A DNA stretch of 64,000 nt from Porodaedalea pini (Eukaryota > Basidiomycota > Agaricomycetes > Hymenochaetales > Hymenochaetaceae). Positions within the stretch are counted from its first letter, which is position 1. Every line of letters starts with the position of its first letter. The notes under the pieces were generated by a model, which saw only the letters and a list, made by a program, of their open reading frames with translations, made no database searches and had not been told where the DNA came from. Positions 13,286 through 24,346 of the stretch are shown in pieces. The stretch spans positions 558,001 through 622,000 of the forward strand of contig NBAY01000010.1 in assembly GCA_002794775.1 (NCBI GenBank), read 5' to 3'. A program made the position numbers and the translations under genes.

Positions 13286-14067
13286 ATGTCGCTACTTCGC
13301 GCAGTCCAAAGAGGCACTGCAGGCCGCAGTGTCAGGCTCACTGTATCCAACATCGCTCGCAAGCAGAGCACCTCCGCACCACAGACCGGTGTTGAGGTCG
13401 CACAGCGACAAGCATCCGAGATCGCGACAACCGTCCCACCAAAGGAGGCTGTCACGGCAGATGTTATCAGCGGAGCACCGCGTGCGTTTCTCTTACACTT
13501 TTGCTGATATCTGAGTACCACTAATTAGTTGCGTTGAGTAGTCGAGCTCCGTCACCGGACCGTACGCATCTTCAAACCGACTCGCAGCACGATGCAGAGC
13601 GGCGGTGCCAAGGGCGAGAAATGGAGAATTGACTTTGACATCCTGCAGGGTGGTGGTCGCTGGGAGAATCCGCAAATGGGATGGGCAAGCTCGTATGTGA
13701 CTCCGATTTATGCTGTTCTAGAATGCTATTGATTGATTCGCGAATATATTTCTTGTGATCGAAGTGCGGATTATGTGCAGGGCGTCCGTATGCCTTTCCG
13801 CTCGAAGGAGGATGCCATCCATTTCGCCGAGAAGCAAGGTACGTCTTCTTAGACTCGAGTTATTGATTCCGTTTGCAGCTAAAACTTATTGCACTACTTT
13901 CAAGGCTGGGATTACTTTGTGTGAGTACTTCCCATATTGTCCCGTATTGCCGTTAACGTTCGTCCTTCTGTAGTCAACCTGAGACAGTGAAACGGATTCC
14001 TCCGAAGAACTATTCGGAGAACTACCTATATAATCCGAATAAGCTGAGGATCTGTAAGACGAAGTAG
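13286..14067 (+). CDS. Complex I subunit NDUFS4 (18-21 kDa Fe-S protein 4)
   Basis: Five short exons of a nuclear-encoded accessory subunit of NADH:ubiquinone oxidoreductase, located in the mitochondrial matrix arm. It starts MSLLRAVQRGTAGRS, a basic, Ser/Arg-rich presequence without acidic residues; an in-frame ATG at 13232 would add an acidic residue and is less likely. The mature part reads HRTVRIFKPTRSTMQSG, then GRWENPQMGWASSADYVQGV, KEDAIHFAEKQGWDYFV, and KNYSENYLYNPNKLRI at the end; these are the hallmark blocks of NDUFS4 (ETC complex I 21-kDa family). Introns are at about 13492-13541, 13690-13770, 13838-13905 and 13921-13975. Length (about 165 residues) is normal. Yeast of the Saccharomyces type lack this complex, consistent with a filamentous fungus. 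Confidence 0.92.
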
Positions 14068-14550
14068 AGACACTTATTGTGGGAATGCATGTTACCTTCA
14101 CTCTGCGAAGCCATAAAATATTCGGGGCTGCCTCAACGTTCACCTGGACATATCGATTTGTCGGAAACACTTCGTCTCAAACCTCGGATTTCTTCAAAGA
14201 GGCTCATTCGATCATTGTCATATGCCAAATCGGTATATTATACATCTGTACTCACGCAATTACCTCGGCAGATGCTTCCTCAAATGAAGTTCATAAGTCC
14301 GTAGTGACACCTCCGACAACATATCGGATTCCATGACCTTATCGCACAGATCCGACAAACCCTACAAATGTCGGATCGTCAACGTGTTTTCCTCAGTCTT
14401 ATCCACATCTCGTTAGCCCCGCTCTCAAGTTCATAAGGGGTTGAGCAGTATGGGAGGAACAGTATCTTGATCTATTTCGTTTCCTCAAGGCCTCTCTTAC
14501 ATATGCATACAATTATCCAAGCCTCCAAGCCGTACCGGCCTGCCTTCAAG
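14068..14550. other. Intergenic region, nothing recognised
   Basis: Lies downstream of NDUFS4 and upstream of the GH131 pseudogene. An open frame on the minus strand overlapping the NDUFS4 end is only an antisense shadow. No repeat seen. Confidence 0.5.
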
Positions 14551-15474
14551 ATGTATTCACTCCTTTCCGTCATAGCTGCTACTGCTGCTGTCTTGACCCG
14601 CCACATCCACGCGGGTACGGTTGTATAGTCCGGCTCGTTCAACGCCAGCGCCTCTGTTTTGGACTTCGACAATTGTGAGCTTTCTTTTCATAATATCATT
14701 TGTACTCAATTATCAGTGCTTATATTTGAGAAAGGGTCATGGTCGAATGAGGTCAGAGAGTACCAGCAGGTGAGTAACTTTGCATATGTACAGCTTGAAA
14801 GTGTTTTTCGAGTCAACCCTTATTGAAAATGATTTTTCTAGTACATCCATGGATCAGGCGTACTCTCAGAATTTCTTGCGCTCGACAAATCGTACAAGAA
14901 TCCTGCAGATGTGAACGAGATGAACAGTCTGCGTGTCACCATCAATCGACGGCTATCTGGAATTTGGATGGCATGGAGCGCATAGAGCTCATCCTACACC
15001 AGATCATGTTCTTTGAATCACACTTCACCGAGCTCAAGGTCGGCGTGAGTCCAGACACGACTTACTTCAGTGGTTTGCAAACAGCCAGGCACAGTGGGCT
15101 AATCCCTGGGAGAATGAAGCATGGTAAAACTTCGCATATGACATTGATGTGAGCACCCGAGGCCCCCTTCCTGGCATCCAATCATGGGCCTCTTGCTCAG
15201 CTCTAATTCCTTTGTTCTAGCTTGACACTCAGACAATCGCTCTCTGGTCCTCGACAGGCAGCGACGACCTCGAACTGACCCATATCCGCATCCGCGAGCA
15301 CCCAAATTACCAACTTCCACGTTGGCGTGCTCCCGCTGCCCGTCTCTGACTCGGTGAGACAACAGAAGACTACTACCTCCCGGGCGTCTATTTCGAAGAG
15401 GCACCGATCACGATGAGTGTCTCAGGATCTAATGACCCGACTTTCAGCTCTAATGCTGCGCGTTCAATCTCGTA
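14551..15474 (+). pseudogene. GH131-family glucanase pseudogene
   Basis: Remnant of a secreted glycoside hydrolase family 131 protein (beta-glucan-active enzymes of fungi). It starts MYSLLSVIAATAAV, a signal peptide. A TAG at about codon 26 falls where relatives have Trp (GTVV-stop-SGSFN). Further on, recognisable blocks lie in different frames: SYKNPADVNEMNSLRVTI; then IWNLDGMERIEL (shifted); FFESHFTELKVGVSPDTT; QWFANSQAQWANPWENEAW followed by a stop in place of a residue before NFAYDID; IALWSSTGS; NFHVGVLPLPVSDS (shifted) and TTEDYYLPGVYFEEAPIT (shifted again). A segment between HQI and FFESHF, normally about 15 residues, is missing. At least two stops and about four frameshifts mean no functional protein. 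Two introns are still visible (donors near 14673 and 14771). Confidence 0.8.
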
Positions 15475-15940
15475 TGTGCGCGGTCTGTTGTGTCCATGAT
15501 GCGTCACGCCGCACGTGCTCGACCTAAACTGAGTTGCTTTCAAAGTTCAAGTTACTTTTGTTTCTTGCTCTGGTTCCAGTCTGCGACTCCCGAATCCCTT
15601 TGAAGTTTTCTGAACTATGACTTCACACTAGCATTGTCCCGGCAGCCATACAGTGTGCATTCGGTATACACCCACAAGCGGGTACGTCGTTTCTACTCTG
15701 GTTGATGGCAGTCTCAGGAGCGTCAAACAGCTCAGCCGCTCACGTATTACTGTTAGTGTACTCATCTCCACCTGAGATACAGAACGGAGATAATGGATCA
15801 GCTTACGGACATACAAGTCCATTTCAATAATATTTTTCATGAGGTACTGTCGACAACAAATAGTAATGTCTAGCCTGACGGGGTCGCTTGGATGCGCTGT
15901 CTGATGGGGATGCAGGCTGTGTCCCTTCTAGTGCATGAAC
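15475..15940. other. Intergenic region, nothing recognised
   Basis: Convergent stretch between the GH131 pseudogene and the coiled-coil gene. No family similarity, repeat or RNA gene was seen. Confidence 0.45.
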
Positions 15941-16531
15941 TTAACGTCTAATTCCTGCGAGATCCATTCTCTCCCCAAGCTCTATATGACGGCGCTGAAG
16001 CGCAATGATTTCCTTGATAAAATCTAGCTCAGCTTCTTCCTTTTTTTGCTCTAAAGTTGTGGATGCTTCTTTAAGTATTTGCTCATATTGATTCTTGATT
16101 TCTTCTTTTTTTCTCTCAGGATATCCATCATCCTGTTGCTTTTTGATTTGCTTCCGATAATAAGAAACAGCCTTATAATTGCTCTTTAATTCAGAGCTAC
16201 CCTGATCTCCTTTCAGTGTTCTCCTTTCTTCCTCAATGTTCTTGAGTTTCGCATGCGCATCTCTTGCCCAGGCTTCTTTGTTGTACTCCCACCTCTGGAT
16301 GTTTGTTTCGGATTTGCCTTTCGCGCTAACTGCTACCCTTCTACTGTGCTCGGCATTCGTTCCAGCTTGTCTCACTCTTGCTTCGTATTCAGCGAGTGCT
16401 TTGTTGTATTCCTGGCTAATACTTTCAATTTCTTTCAATGCCGCGTCCACGAAGTCGTTCACGTCTCCTGTTACACTGAGCGGTTGACTGGAACCAGCTC
16501 CCCCTGCGTTTGAGCCTCGGCTGCGCGACAT
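15941..16531 (-). CDS. Unknown charged coiled-coil protein
   Basis: Single open frame without obvious introns. I choose the start MSRSRGSNAGG at 16531 because the residues before it look non-coding; the frame itself is open up to 16699. About 196 residues: a Gly/Ser-rich head, then almost entirely Lys/Glu/Gln/Ala-rich helix (EIESISQEYNKALAEYEARV, KNIEEERRTL, YRKQIKKQQDDG, ILKEASTTLEQKKEEAELDF), predicted to form a coiled coil. No membrane segment, signal peptide or catalytic motif. Not recognised; it may be lineage-specific. Confidence 0.55.
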   Translation of the reverse strand: MSRSRGSNAGGAGSSQPLSVTGDVNDFVDAALKEIESISQEYNKALAEYEARVRQAGTNAEHSRRVAVSAKGKSETNIQRWEYNKEAWARDAHAKLKNIEEERRTLKGDQGSSELKSNYKAVSYYRKQIKKQQDDGYPERKKEEIKNQYEQILKEASTTLEQKKEEAELDFIKEIIALQRRHIELGERMDLAGIRR

Positions 16532-17093
16532 GGCGAATCTATAATGTCTTTCTTCGAACTTTAGATCAAGAGAGTGGTTGAAAGCAGGTGTTGATATTGG
16601 AAGGTGTTCAGGATTAGATAGGGAATTTATAGCATCCTCTGTGGTGCATTGCACCATCATTCTCGGCGCTTTACTCGTCATAATTTTGAGATCCAGCAAA
16701 ATTGGGCTTCACACTATCTTTTGTTACTAGTACTGATGCGAGACTAAGATTAGGAGTGAAATGCGCCACAACTAAATTAGTATTGTGCCAGTGCATTGAT
16801 ACGATCGACGCTCTCACGACCATCACTGGTGAACGCCTACTCACCTCCCACACCACTCGTCCAATAAGCATATGGACCACTTTTGCCATGTTCTACCCGT
16901 CATTGACTGCCCAGTCATAAAGTGCGTTCTTTACAACCCATTCAGTGCAATCTGACGGGCCGGCGGGCCTCTTCAACAAAAGAATGATCCTCTGACCTCT
17001 ACAACTCTACCGTGACGCAAGATCTCGGATGGATCGATGAACATAAAAACGAGCTCAGCGCTCTCCAAAGCATTGGCCAGCTTCATCTCAGAT
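16532..17093. promoter_or_regulatory. Divergent upstream region
   Basis: About 560 bp between the start codons of the coiled-coil gene (-) and the GDSL esterase (+). It must hold both promoters. No named element was recognised. Confidence 0.4.
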
Positions 17094-18581
17094 ATGCGAA
17101 CTCTTTCTTTTCTGTTAGTTTTTCTCGCATGCCGGACGCGGTCGTTCGCCTTGCCAGATTCAAGATCCAAATCGGAGCCAGCATCCTTTGGCGAAGTCAT
17201 CTCGGACTCCAGCGTCGGATTTAGCTGGGACGGAATCAGATACGTCTATGCGTTTGGGGACTCTTATACGTTTGTACAAGGCACGCGTGGCCTGGCGAAC
17301 TTCAGGTATGCCAATGATATAAAAAGTCTGGCGCTCCATCTATATGCCGATGACTACGACAGCTTCATCGGCGACTTTCAAAACCTCAGCTTTACGAGGG
17401 AAGAACTGTTGAGCGACGAAATAATCTTCAGAAACGTATGCCCAGGATCTGTATGGCTTGTCTGCTGCTAATTTCCTCGTGAAGACCAGCTCCGACGGGG
17501 CTAACTGGGTGGGCTATCTTTCATCTCTCTTTGCACCTCTCTTGATTAAGCAAATAGAGAATCTAGCTCGAGTTTCTCACTGGGTGCTTTAGCGGCAGGC
17601 CGAGCGACTGTGCTCCCCGTCAGCTCTGGGACTTTGCCTTCGCGGGTGCTGACATTGATGGCAACCTGTGCGCACGGCATTTGATCAGTATACTTTGAAA
17701 CGCTAATACCTTTACAACTCTACGTTTTGCCTTTTGCTACTACATAGCCTCCCTCTGCATCATCCGTACACTGTGCCGTTGGTCGACCAGGTGAAGCAAT
17801 GGGCTACGTATGCCGCTAGCTTTCTGCCGCGCCCGACGAAACGTACCCTTACTGCATGGTGGATCGGGATCAACGATACGGGCGACTCGACGGGGAATGA
17901 AACGGTACGGTCGCCTCTACTGGAGCTTCAGCCCCCTTCGTACATCTGAAACTGACGAACATAACAGATAACAGACTTTCACTCTTTCTACGCTCAAGAA
18001 ATGGACTCGTTCTTCTCCGCCGTCGTGAGTCCTCCTCTGTTTTCCTCAGAATCTAACATTGTATTCATCCTGACGAACTACATAGGAGCTAGCTCATTCG
18101 AACGGCCTCAATGGTGCGCACCTCTTTCTCACCGTCCCGCCTGAAGAACGCTCGCCAGCGGGGCTCATCTCGTCCGAGGCCCCAGCCCTAAAGGCGAACA
18201 TCGAGGACTACAACGCCCAGCTCCTCGCACGCGCCAAGGCATTCGCCCAGAACCACACGGACACCCCCGTCCTCGTATTTGACGCGCACAAGTGGTTTAA
18301 TTTCGCACTCAACAATTCGGCTGCTCTTGGATTTACGAACGTCACTGGGTAAATACTTTTATCGGCTGAGAGCTGGATTATAATGATCAACAATTTGTTA
18401 GATACTGTGAATGCACGGATCCTGGCTTCTTCTGGTACAGTGCGTCGCGTCAGTTTCATTGGACCTTGAGCTATAATTTTTATCTCTCCCTTTCATTGAA
18501 GATACCGGGCATCCCACAGAACATACGCACAGACTCTTAGCAAGTGCATTAAACGATTTCCTCTCTAGCATATCCACTTGA
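17094..18581 (+). CDS. Secreted GDSL/SGNH esterase (CE16-like)
   Basis: Multi-exon gene for a secreted SGNH hydrolase similar to carbohydrate esterase family 16 acetylesterases, which remove acetyl groups from hemicellulose fragments. Start MRTLSFLLVFLACRTRSFA is a signal peptide. Block I is YVYAFGDSYTFVQG (catalytic Ser); block III is AWWIGINDTGDS (GxND); the last block is WYNTGHPTEHTHRLLA, with the catalytic His. The Asp normally three residues before that His reads Asn here, by my choice of the last splice site. Introns fit in frame at about 17307-17362, 17437-17486, 17507-17568 (acceptor ATCTAG|CTCGAG) and further on. Several N-glycosylation sequons are visible (NLSF, NDTG, NHTD, NVTG). 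It looks intact, unlike the nearby GH131 remnant. Confidence 0.85.
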
Positions 18582-18952
18582 AACCTCTTGCGTTTTATGA
18601 CGATGAACGGGTGTAAATTCAGGAAGAACGACTCATGCATTAATATCAACCACCAAAAAGAGAGAAAGGGAAAACGAATAATCACCGTATCGGCAGCCTT
18701 GCTCACAGCCGGGCGATATTGAAAAGATAAACAGAGTGCGCGCGTATACAGAAGGTATAGGAGAGTGTATTTACACCGGTAAAAGGGCAATAATAGTAGA
18801 GTAGAAGGGAACAGAGGCTTATGTCGTGTACTGAGACCATTTACTTTGAAGCTCGGGGTCAGGCGTCATATGTAGGAGGCGAGCGGAGAATGAAAGGGGA
18901 AAGAAACTATACCATAAGTTCTCGGAAAACCTAACGGCATCGACCAAACGGC
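18582..18952. other. Convergent intergenic region, nothing recognised
   Basis: Lies between the 3' ends of the esterase (+) and VAP (-) genes. It is probably both 3' UTRs. No repeat or RNA gene seen. Confidence 0.45.
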
Positions 18953-20211
18953 TCAGAAGAAAACATACGTCAAGACGAACACCACAAATGCGATGACGCC
19001 CACGATCTGCGGTGAGATGCCCTCCTGCTGCATCGACCCACTGTCTACGATTGTGTTTAAGTCCGTATCGGAGGGGTCAGACATCATGGTCATGCTGTCG
19101 GACTTGTCCGACTGCACCCGCCGGCGTCGCAGCCCGTCATCGGCACCAGGCTCAGGCACAGACTCGAGAAGGGCCCGCAGCCGGGAGATCTCAGCTTGCG
19201 CTGCGGCCAGCTGCGCGCGGACTTCGTCGTCGACAGGCGCAGATTGGGGCGCTACTGGCTGGGCGGTGGGTGGGGTAGGACGGACATCCGCAGGAGCCAA
19301 TGCACGCGAGGCGGCTGGTTCAGGAGATGGCTCTTCTCCGTCTCCCGGTACGGCATAGTCACCGACAGCCGGCGAGAAGGCACGCTCGAGCGGCGCCTGC
19401 GGCTCGTTGGGGAAACCGAGCTCCGGATGCCCGTTTCCGTTGTGCTCAGGCTCCTGGCGAACAGTAGCGTAACGAGCCTGTCAAAGAATAGATTAAATCT
19501 TTTTTCGAATGTGAGACAGGCAGAAACGACCTACCGAATTGTCTAAGAATGAGCTCGGATTCTCGTCTTCTTCGGGCAGCTCCTGTCCCACTGGCGGCAG
19601 GTAAACGACCTTGATCTTCTGTTGGTGAACCCTCGACTCTTCACCATCGACATTGTTCCACTTTTGACAAAGCACATGCATGAGAAAGGCAAATCAAACT
19701 CAGTCCGAAGAAAAATAACCATACAAGGTCATGCAGAGGCATTGCCTCCTTCTCAGGCGTGATGATCGTGCTCTGCACGAGGAATTTGTCTTTACATTTT
19801 GTGTTTGCAGGAGGCTCCTCCTTCATCGCCTGGAGCAGCACTACAGGTAGAGCAGTCAGATGACGCACGCGCGCCACGAGGAGAACACACCAACGTACCC
19901 TGCACTTCGACAGTGTCCCCGGGCTCTATCCTTCCGGAATTCGGACGCACGCAATATAACTGAGATGCATGGCACACGAGTCAGAACAGGTGATTATGAG
20001 TGACATAGAGCAGAAGAGACCTTTGGTGCGGTTGTCTTAACTTTGAATGCGACAGGTTGGTCATTGTTGTTCGTGACATTGAGAACACGTTTGACGAGCT
20101 GTGTCAACGGCCCTGTCCGGCGTTCAAAGTCAGTGTCTCTCTTCGCACCAGACAGTACGACAACTCACTGTTGAAGCCCAGCGATGAGCTTGGTTTGAGG
20201 GAGACGGACAT
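18953..20211 (-). CDS. VAP/Scs2-type ER protein (MSP domain)
   Basis: Tail-anchored protein of the VAMP-associated protein family, which sits in the ER membrane and recruits FFAT-motif proteins for lipid exchange and ER-plasma membrane contacts. It starts MSVSLKPSSSLGF at 20211. The N-terminal MSP domain is spread over four or five exons: LTQLVKRVLNVTNNND, VAFKVKTTAPK, YCVRPNSGRIEPGDTVEVQ, then KCKDKFLVQSTIITPE. A Pro/Ala-rich linker follows, then a coiled coil (RAQLAAAQAEISRLRALLES), and a C-terminal transmembrane helix (IVGVIAFVVFVLTYVFF) that ends the protein. Architecture and length are normal for the family. Confidence 0.9.
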
Positions 20212-20923
20212 CTCGACGGAGGATGGTGGTAAAGGTGCAACTGCGCTCTGTACTCTGACGAACACGCTCCCGAGAGCCCTAATTAGGAAAGCGACTGACG
20301 ACTGGTCTGCCGCGTTTAGAGACACGGCGTCAAAATTCATAAATCAATTCATTTGAATTCGAATCAAAGACAGCTCACCTCTCAAAAGAAAAGAAAGTCC
20401 GCACAGATAACTTCTAGGTATTTTTCGTTGAAGGACTAGTGCTTCTGAAGATAATCCAACAGCTGTTGTCCGCGAAGGATCGTCGGTTCGCACTCATTCT
20501 GACGCATTCTCGATGTGAGCAAGATATTTATCTGGATAGTAGGAGCTTAATGGCACGTTACTCAGGAGGTAATAGCAGACATGCTGTAAAGGTGCGGCTT
20601 TGGCGTGCTTTGTTCGTGTGTTGCAGGGGTGGAGATCACAAATGGAATATCCCAAGCACAATTACCAAATCCAATCCGATAGAATTTATATGTGAAGTAG
20701 AGTACAGCAAATGAGCGTATTAAATCCGATCTGTACAAAAATAAAGCAATGGAATTTCTTCAAATGATGAGTTAACAGAAGTAAAAGCGGAATCGACGGA
20801 AGATCTAAACAAAGTGCGTGTGCCGGAGATTGTGATGTGTGCAGAATTTGTGAGCAAACTCGTAGATCCATGGATATAGAGGTGCAATGCTATGGTGATG
20901 TGGGAAGAAAGGCGCCGAGTCGA
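20212..20923. promoter_or_regulatory. Upstream region of the VAP gene
   Basis: About 710 bp between the VAP start codon and the stop of the AGC kinase; both genes point left. It must hold the VAP promoter and the 3' UTR of the kinase. Short open frames here have no family similarity. No repeat seen. Confidence 0.4.
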
Positions 20924-23039
20924 TCAGGGGCCGACAGGCATACTCGTACCATTGTAAGAGAAGCCTAGCAGGAGAACGGTAAGGCTCAAGCAGGATGTCA
21001 GCCAAATGCATGTCAGGCTTACCTGCAAACTGTTCCTGTACAGTCTGCGAAAGCTTCGAGTCTTCCACAACGCTGTCAAGCGGTTCCTCAGACGTGAACA
21101 ACTCGTCGAAGTTAGAAACGTCCTATTGCACGAAATCCAAGCGTCCGTAAGCATAATTACTCCAGTAGGGCAACGCGAAAAAAGAAGCGCACCACAGCAC
21201 TCGCCACCTTGGGCTTGAAAGGCGGCTGGATCTTCTTTGCAATGAGCTTGACGAAGTCAATGTGCTTGTAGAAGAAAGGGTGGCGCTTGATCTCCTCCGC
21301 ACCGTTCACACCGAGGCGCTTGCTCGGGTCGCGCGAAAGTAGAGCTGTGAGGATGCTACGGGCCTCCGTGCCGACGACATCGCTGAAGACAAGTGGATCA
21401 TTGACGATCTTCTGGTACATGATGTCCGGTGTTTCTTTTTGAAAAAAATCTCATGTCAGCAACGGGGAGGAAGGCTCAGAGCATTTGTGACGGCTTACCA
21501 TCGTAAAAAGGAGGAAGACCCGAGAGCATCTCGTACAGGAGCACACCGAGTGTCCACCAGTCGATGGTCCGATCTAATGATATTCTCATAAGAGTTTATA
21601 TCAGCGACAAACGGTTGAAGCGACCCACTGTATCCACTCCCAGTCAGCACTTCAGGAGCAAGGTACTCCGGTGTTCCACAGAACGTATTTGTAGTATCAT
21701 TGTCCTTCATGTTCAGCTTGCACAGACCAAAGTCACACAGAGCAATGTGGCCGGTGTAATCAAGCAGAATGTTCTCCGGCTTGAGATCACTAAAGTAAAC
21801 TTAGTAAACAGTAATCGCTGTCATATTCACTTCACCGACCGATAGACGACATCGAGCTCATGAAGGTGCTCGAGGGCCAAGAGAAGCTCGGCAGAGTAGA
21901 AACGGCTTCGCTCCTCGTTGAAGCACTGCTCCTGCTGGAGATGATGGAATAGCTCCCCACCATTGACGAATCTAATGAAAGATCAGTCATCTGGATAGTC
22001 TACGAGAAACAGCTGAAGCTAACGCGAGAACAAGGTACAGTTTCTGTTCAGACTGGAAGCTGAACTTCAGAGGCACGATGAATGGATTGTTAACCCGGGC
22101 CAAGACAAGACGTTCCGCAAGGGTGTGAGTGATCTCATTACGAGATGCGATGTGCGCCTTGCGAATCGTCTTCAAAGCATAAATACGCTGGGTATCGCGC
22201 TTCCGGACTTGCATGACCTTGCCGAAGCTGCCCTTTCCAATGACCTTGAGAAGCTCAAAAGAATCGACCGTGAGGGATTGACCCTGCGAAAAATCAAGGT
22301 TTATCAAAAGGCAGAAAAATGACGGAGATAAACTCACAGTACTCGGCGAAAATGCGACGCCAATCTGGATCTTCCCAGATCCACCCGCTATGACGTGCCA
22401 TTCATTCTTTGGACTCAAGTTGTCAAAGTCCGGTGTGAATTTGATCCCGCCCATGAAAAGATCGTTGCCCATGTCATCGCCTTCAGCCCCTCGTTTCGGC
22501 CTCTCTGCCCTCAAATAACACTGTATCGAGATCTCTGAGATTCGTGACACATCACTGAAGAGAAAGATTAGATTACTTTCAATACCCGAACGTGGATAAA
22601 AATTTCGAACATACAAGTGCGTCTGGTACATGTAAACCGGTGCCTCGATGCTTCCTCCCAAAGGTGTGATGAGCACCTGGTTCACATCGAACTCCATGAC
22701 AAGATATGGCAGCCACCAGCATTGTACCCTTTGGATGCTGTCGCGGTTGCTCTTCCCTTTTGCAAGACGTTGCTGCGTCACGCTAGATGGCGACACAGAG
22801 GCGGCAACCTGGGCCTCCGAGCTGTTCAGCGCCGACTGCACAGCAGGTGGCACCGCCGTTCCAGATGGGAGCACAAGGCCCTCCGCCGACGTTACGCGAA
22901 TGGTGAGCATACCCGACGTATGCTGTAGTTCGCCGTTCGGATTGCCCGGCGTCGGCGTTGTCGAGCGCCCCAGTTCACCGTCTGCCGCGAGAGTATTCGA
23001 CGATGGCTTTGGCGATTTTTTACCCAGTTTCCAAGACAT
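20924..23039 (-). CDS. AGC kinase, Ypk1/Gad8 type (TORC2 substrate)
   Basis: Ser/Thr kinase of the SGK-like group. Start [14 protein letters not shown] at 23039. The N-terminal 200 residues resemble the C2-like region of Gad8/Ypk kinases ([32 protein letters not shown]). The kinase domain has [28 protein letters not shown] (catalytic Lys), [24 protein letters not shown] and [14 protein letters not shown] (activation-loop Thr). The C-terminal tail has [14 protein letters not shown] (turn-motif region) and the hydrophobic motif FAGFSYNG, which is completed by the last exon and ends MPVGP. Known biology: PDK1 phosphorylates the activation loop and TORC2 the tail motifs; outputs include sphingolipid, actin and membrane-stress control. 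It is divergent from the next gene with 219 bp between start codons. Confidence 0.9.
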
Positions 23040-23258
23040 GGTTGTTCGTAGTAAAGGCGAGTCCTGCTCGTTTCTTGACAGCGAAAAAAAGGAGCGTGGT
23101 CAGTGCGTGGTAGTAAGCGGTTAAAGTCTTTGACGTATAATTTCGTCGATCGACAACAGAGCCGCCGGGTGCCGCTTGCATAGCTTTGTCAGTCCCTTCC
23201 CGCGACTACACGCACTATAAGTACTTGTATCTTTTTGAACTGATACTTGCTTTCTGAT

Positions 23259-24268
23259 ATGACCTCGAGAATGAGGAGAACAAGCTTAGACGATCTCGTT
23301 CGTCAAGTAAACACAATTGTGCGGTTTCCCAGGTCTTCCTCTGCGAGGGCAGAGTTCCGCATGAACCTATGCATTGTTGCTCTCGGCATAAGGTGAAGCA
23401 CTTAGACTATTGAACCGACATGAAAAAGCTTAATAGCTAGTTCGACTCCTTCAGGGCGGGATATCTGATCGACTCGTTCTTGCCAGACGACGGAGAGGAA
23501 GGCCTGCAGCGTTTGCTGTCAGCATTGCGCCAGGTACGCCAAGCGGCCTTCATCTTGGACTTAAGTCTTCAACTTACGCGACACAAAAGGCAGCGCCGTG
23601 CTTTGAGGACTTGCGTTTGGTTTACACAGCCGAGCACCAACAATACTTCTTCGTCAACATACCTCTCCTGCGCGAGCGAGCGAAGGTCCTTGAATCTCCA
23701 AGCAGCAACAACCTAGACAAGAAAAGTAACCCGAAGAGAAAAGGCGCGGCATTCGTCCTTCTCGATCAAACGGATCAAACAGAAAAGCTGGTGGGCATTT
23801 TCTCGAGATGCATCCCACAAGGAAACTGACCGACATTGCATTTACTCAAAGATCTCCACTCCCTCGGATGTTGTCGAGACTGTAAAGCAGATCATTGAGA
23901 GTTCCGAGGATCCAATACCGCTTCCGAAGGAATTAACAGCAAGGACACTTGTTCCTCTGTCTGGCTTTCTGCTTGAATACCCAATCGCATATGTCCCATC
24001 TTCGGCGAATCCTATAGGTTTCCTAAGCGGTATCGAGGTGGATGTTTACGAGTGTAGTATCGCCACAGACCACCACCATGCGAAGAAGCATGCTCTTTTG
24101 AGGTTCTCTTGCGCTGCCCACCTTTCAACATCTTGCAACTCACTTGCACCCAGTACAATCATCAAGGAGCTTGAGCAGCTCTTTCGCGGTCGTCTGAAGG
24201 AGGCTTCATGTTCTAGGAGACTCAAAATCACACATTCAGTGGTCAGTCAAGCCAGAGTGGCCCTTTAG
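23259..24268 (+). CDS. Unknown protein, possibly UPF0739/C1orf74-like
   Basis: Probable four- to five-exon gene starting MTSRMRRTSLDDLV at 23259. Readable blocks: RAEFRMNLCIVALGIR, AGYLIDSFLPDDGEEGLQ, APCFEDLRLVYTAEHQQYFF, then STPSDVVETVKQIIES, TARTLVPLSGFLLEYPIAYV, IGFLSGIEVDVYECSI and a C-terminal helix ending QARVAL. The pattern L-S-G-x-L-L-x-Y-P-x-x-Y followed by LSG-V-x-Y resembles what I remember of the uncharacterised UPF0739 (C1orf74) family, but I cannot confirm it. No signal peptide or membrane helix. Its 3' end faces a palindromic transposon that begins about 80 bp downstream. Confidence 0.6.
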
Positions 24269-24346
24269 ACTATAGATTTCACCCGATGCCACGTTTCCCG
24301 ACCCACGTCAAGGACAGATCCGGAAGCAAATTTGCGACAGATGGGT

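Noticed and set aside
13886..14170. Minus-strand frame antisense to the NDUFS4 3' end
   Set aside because: It overlaps clearly coding exons on the other strand and has no family similarity.
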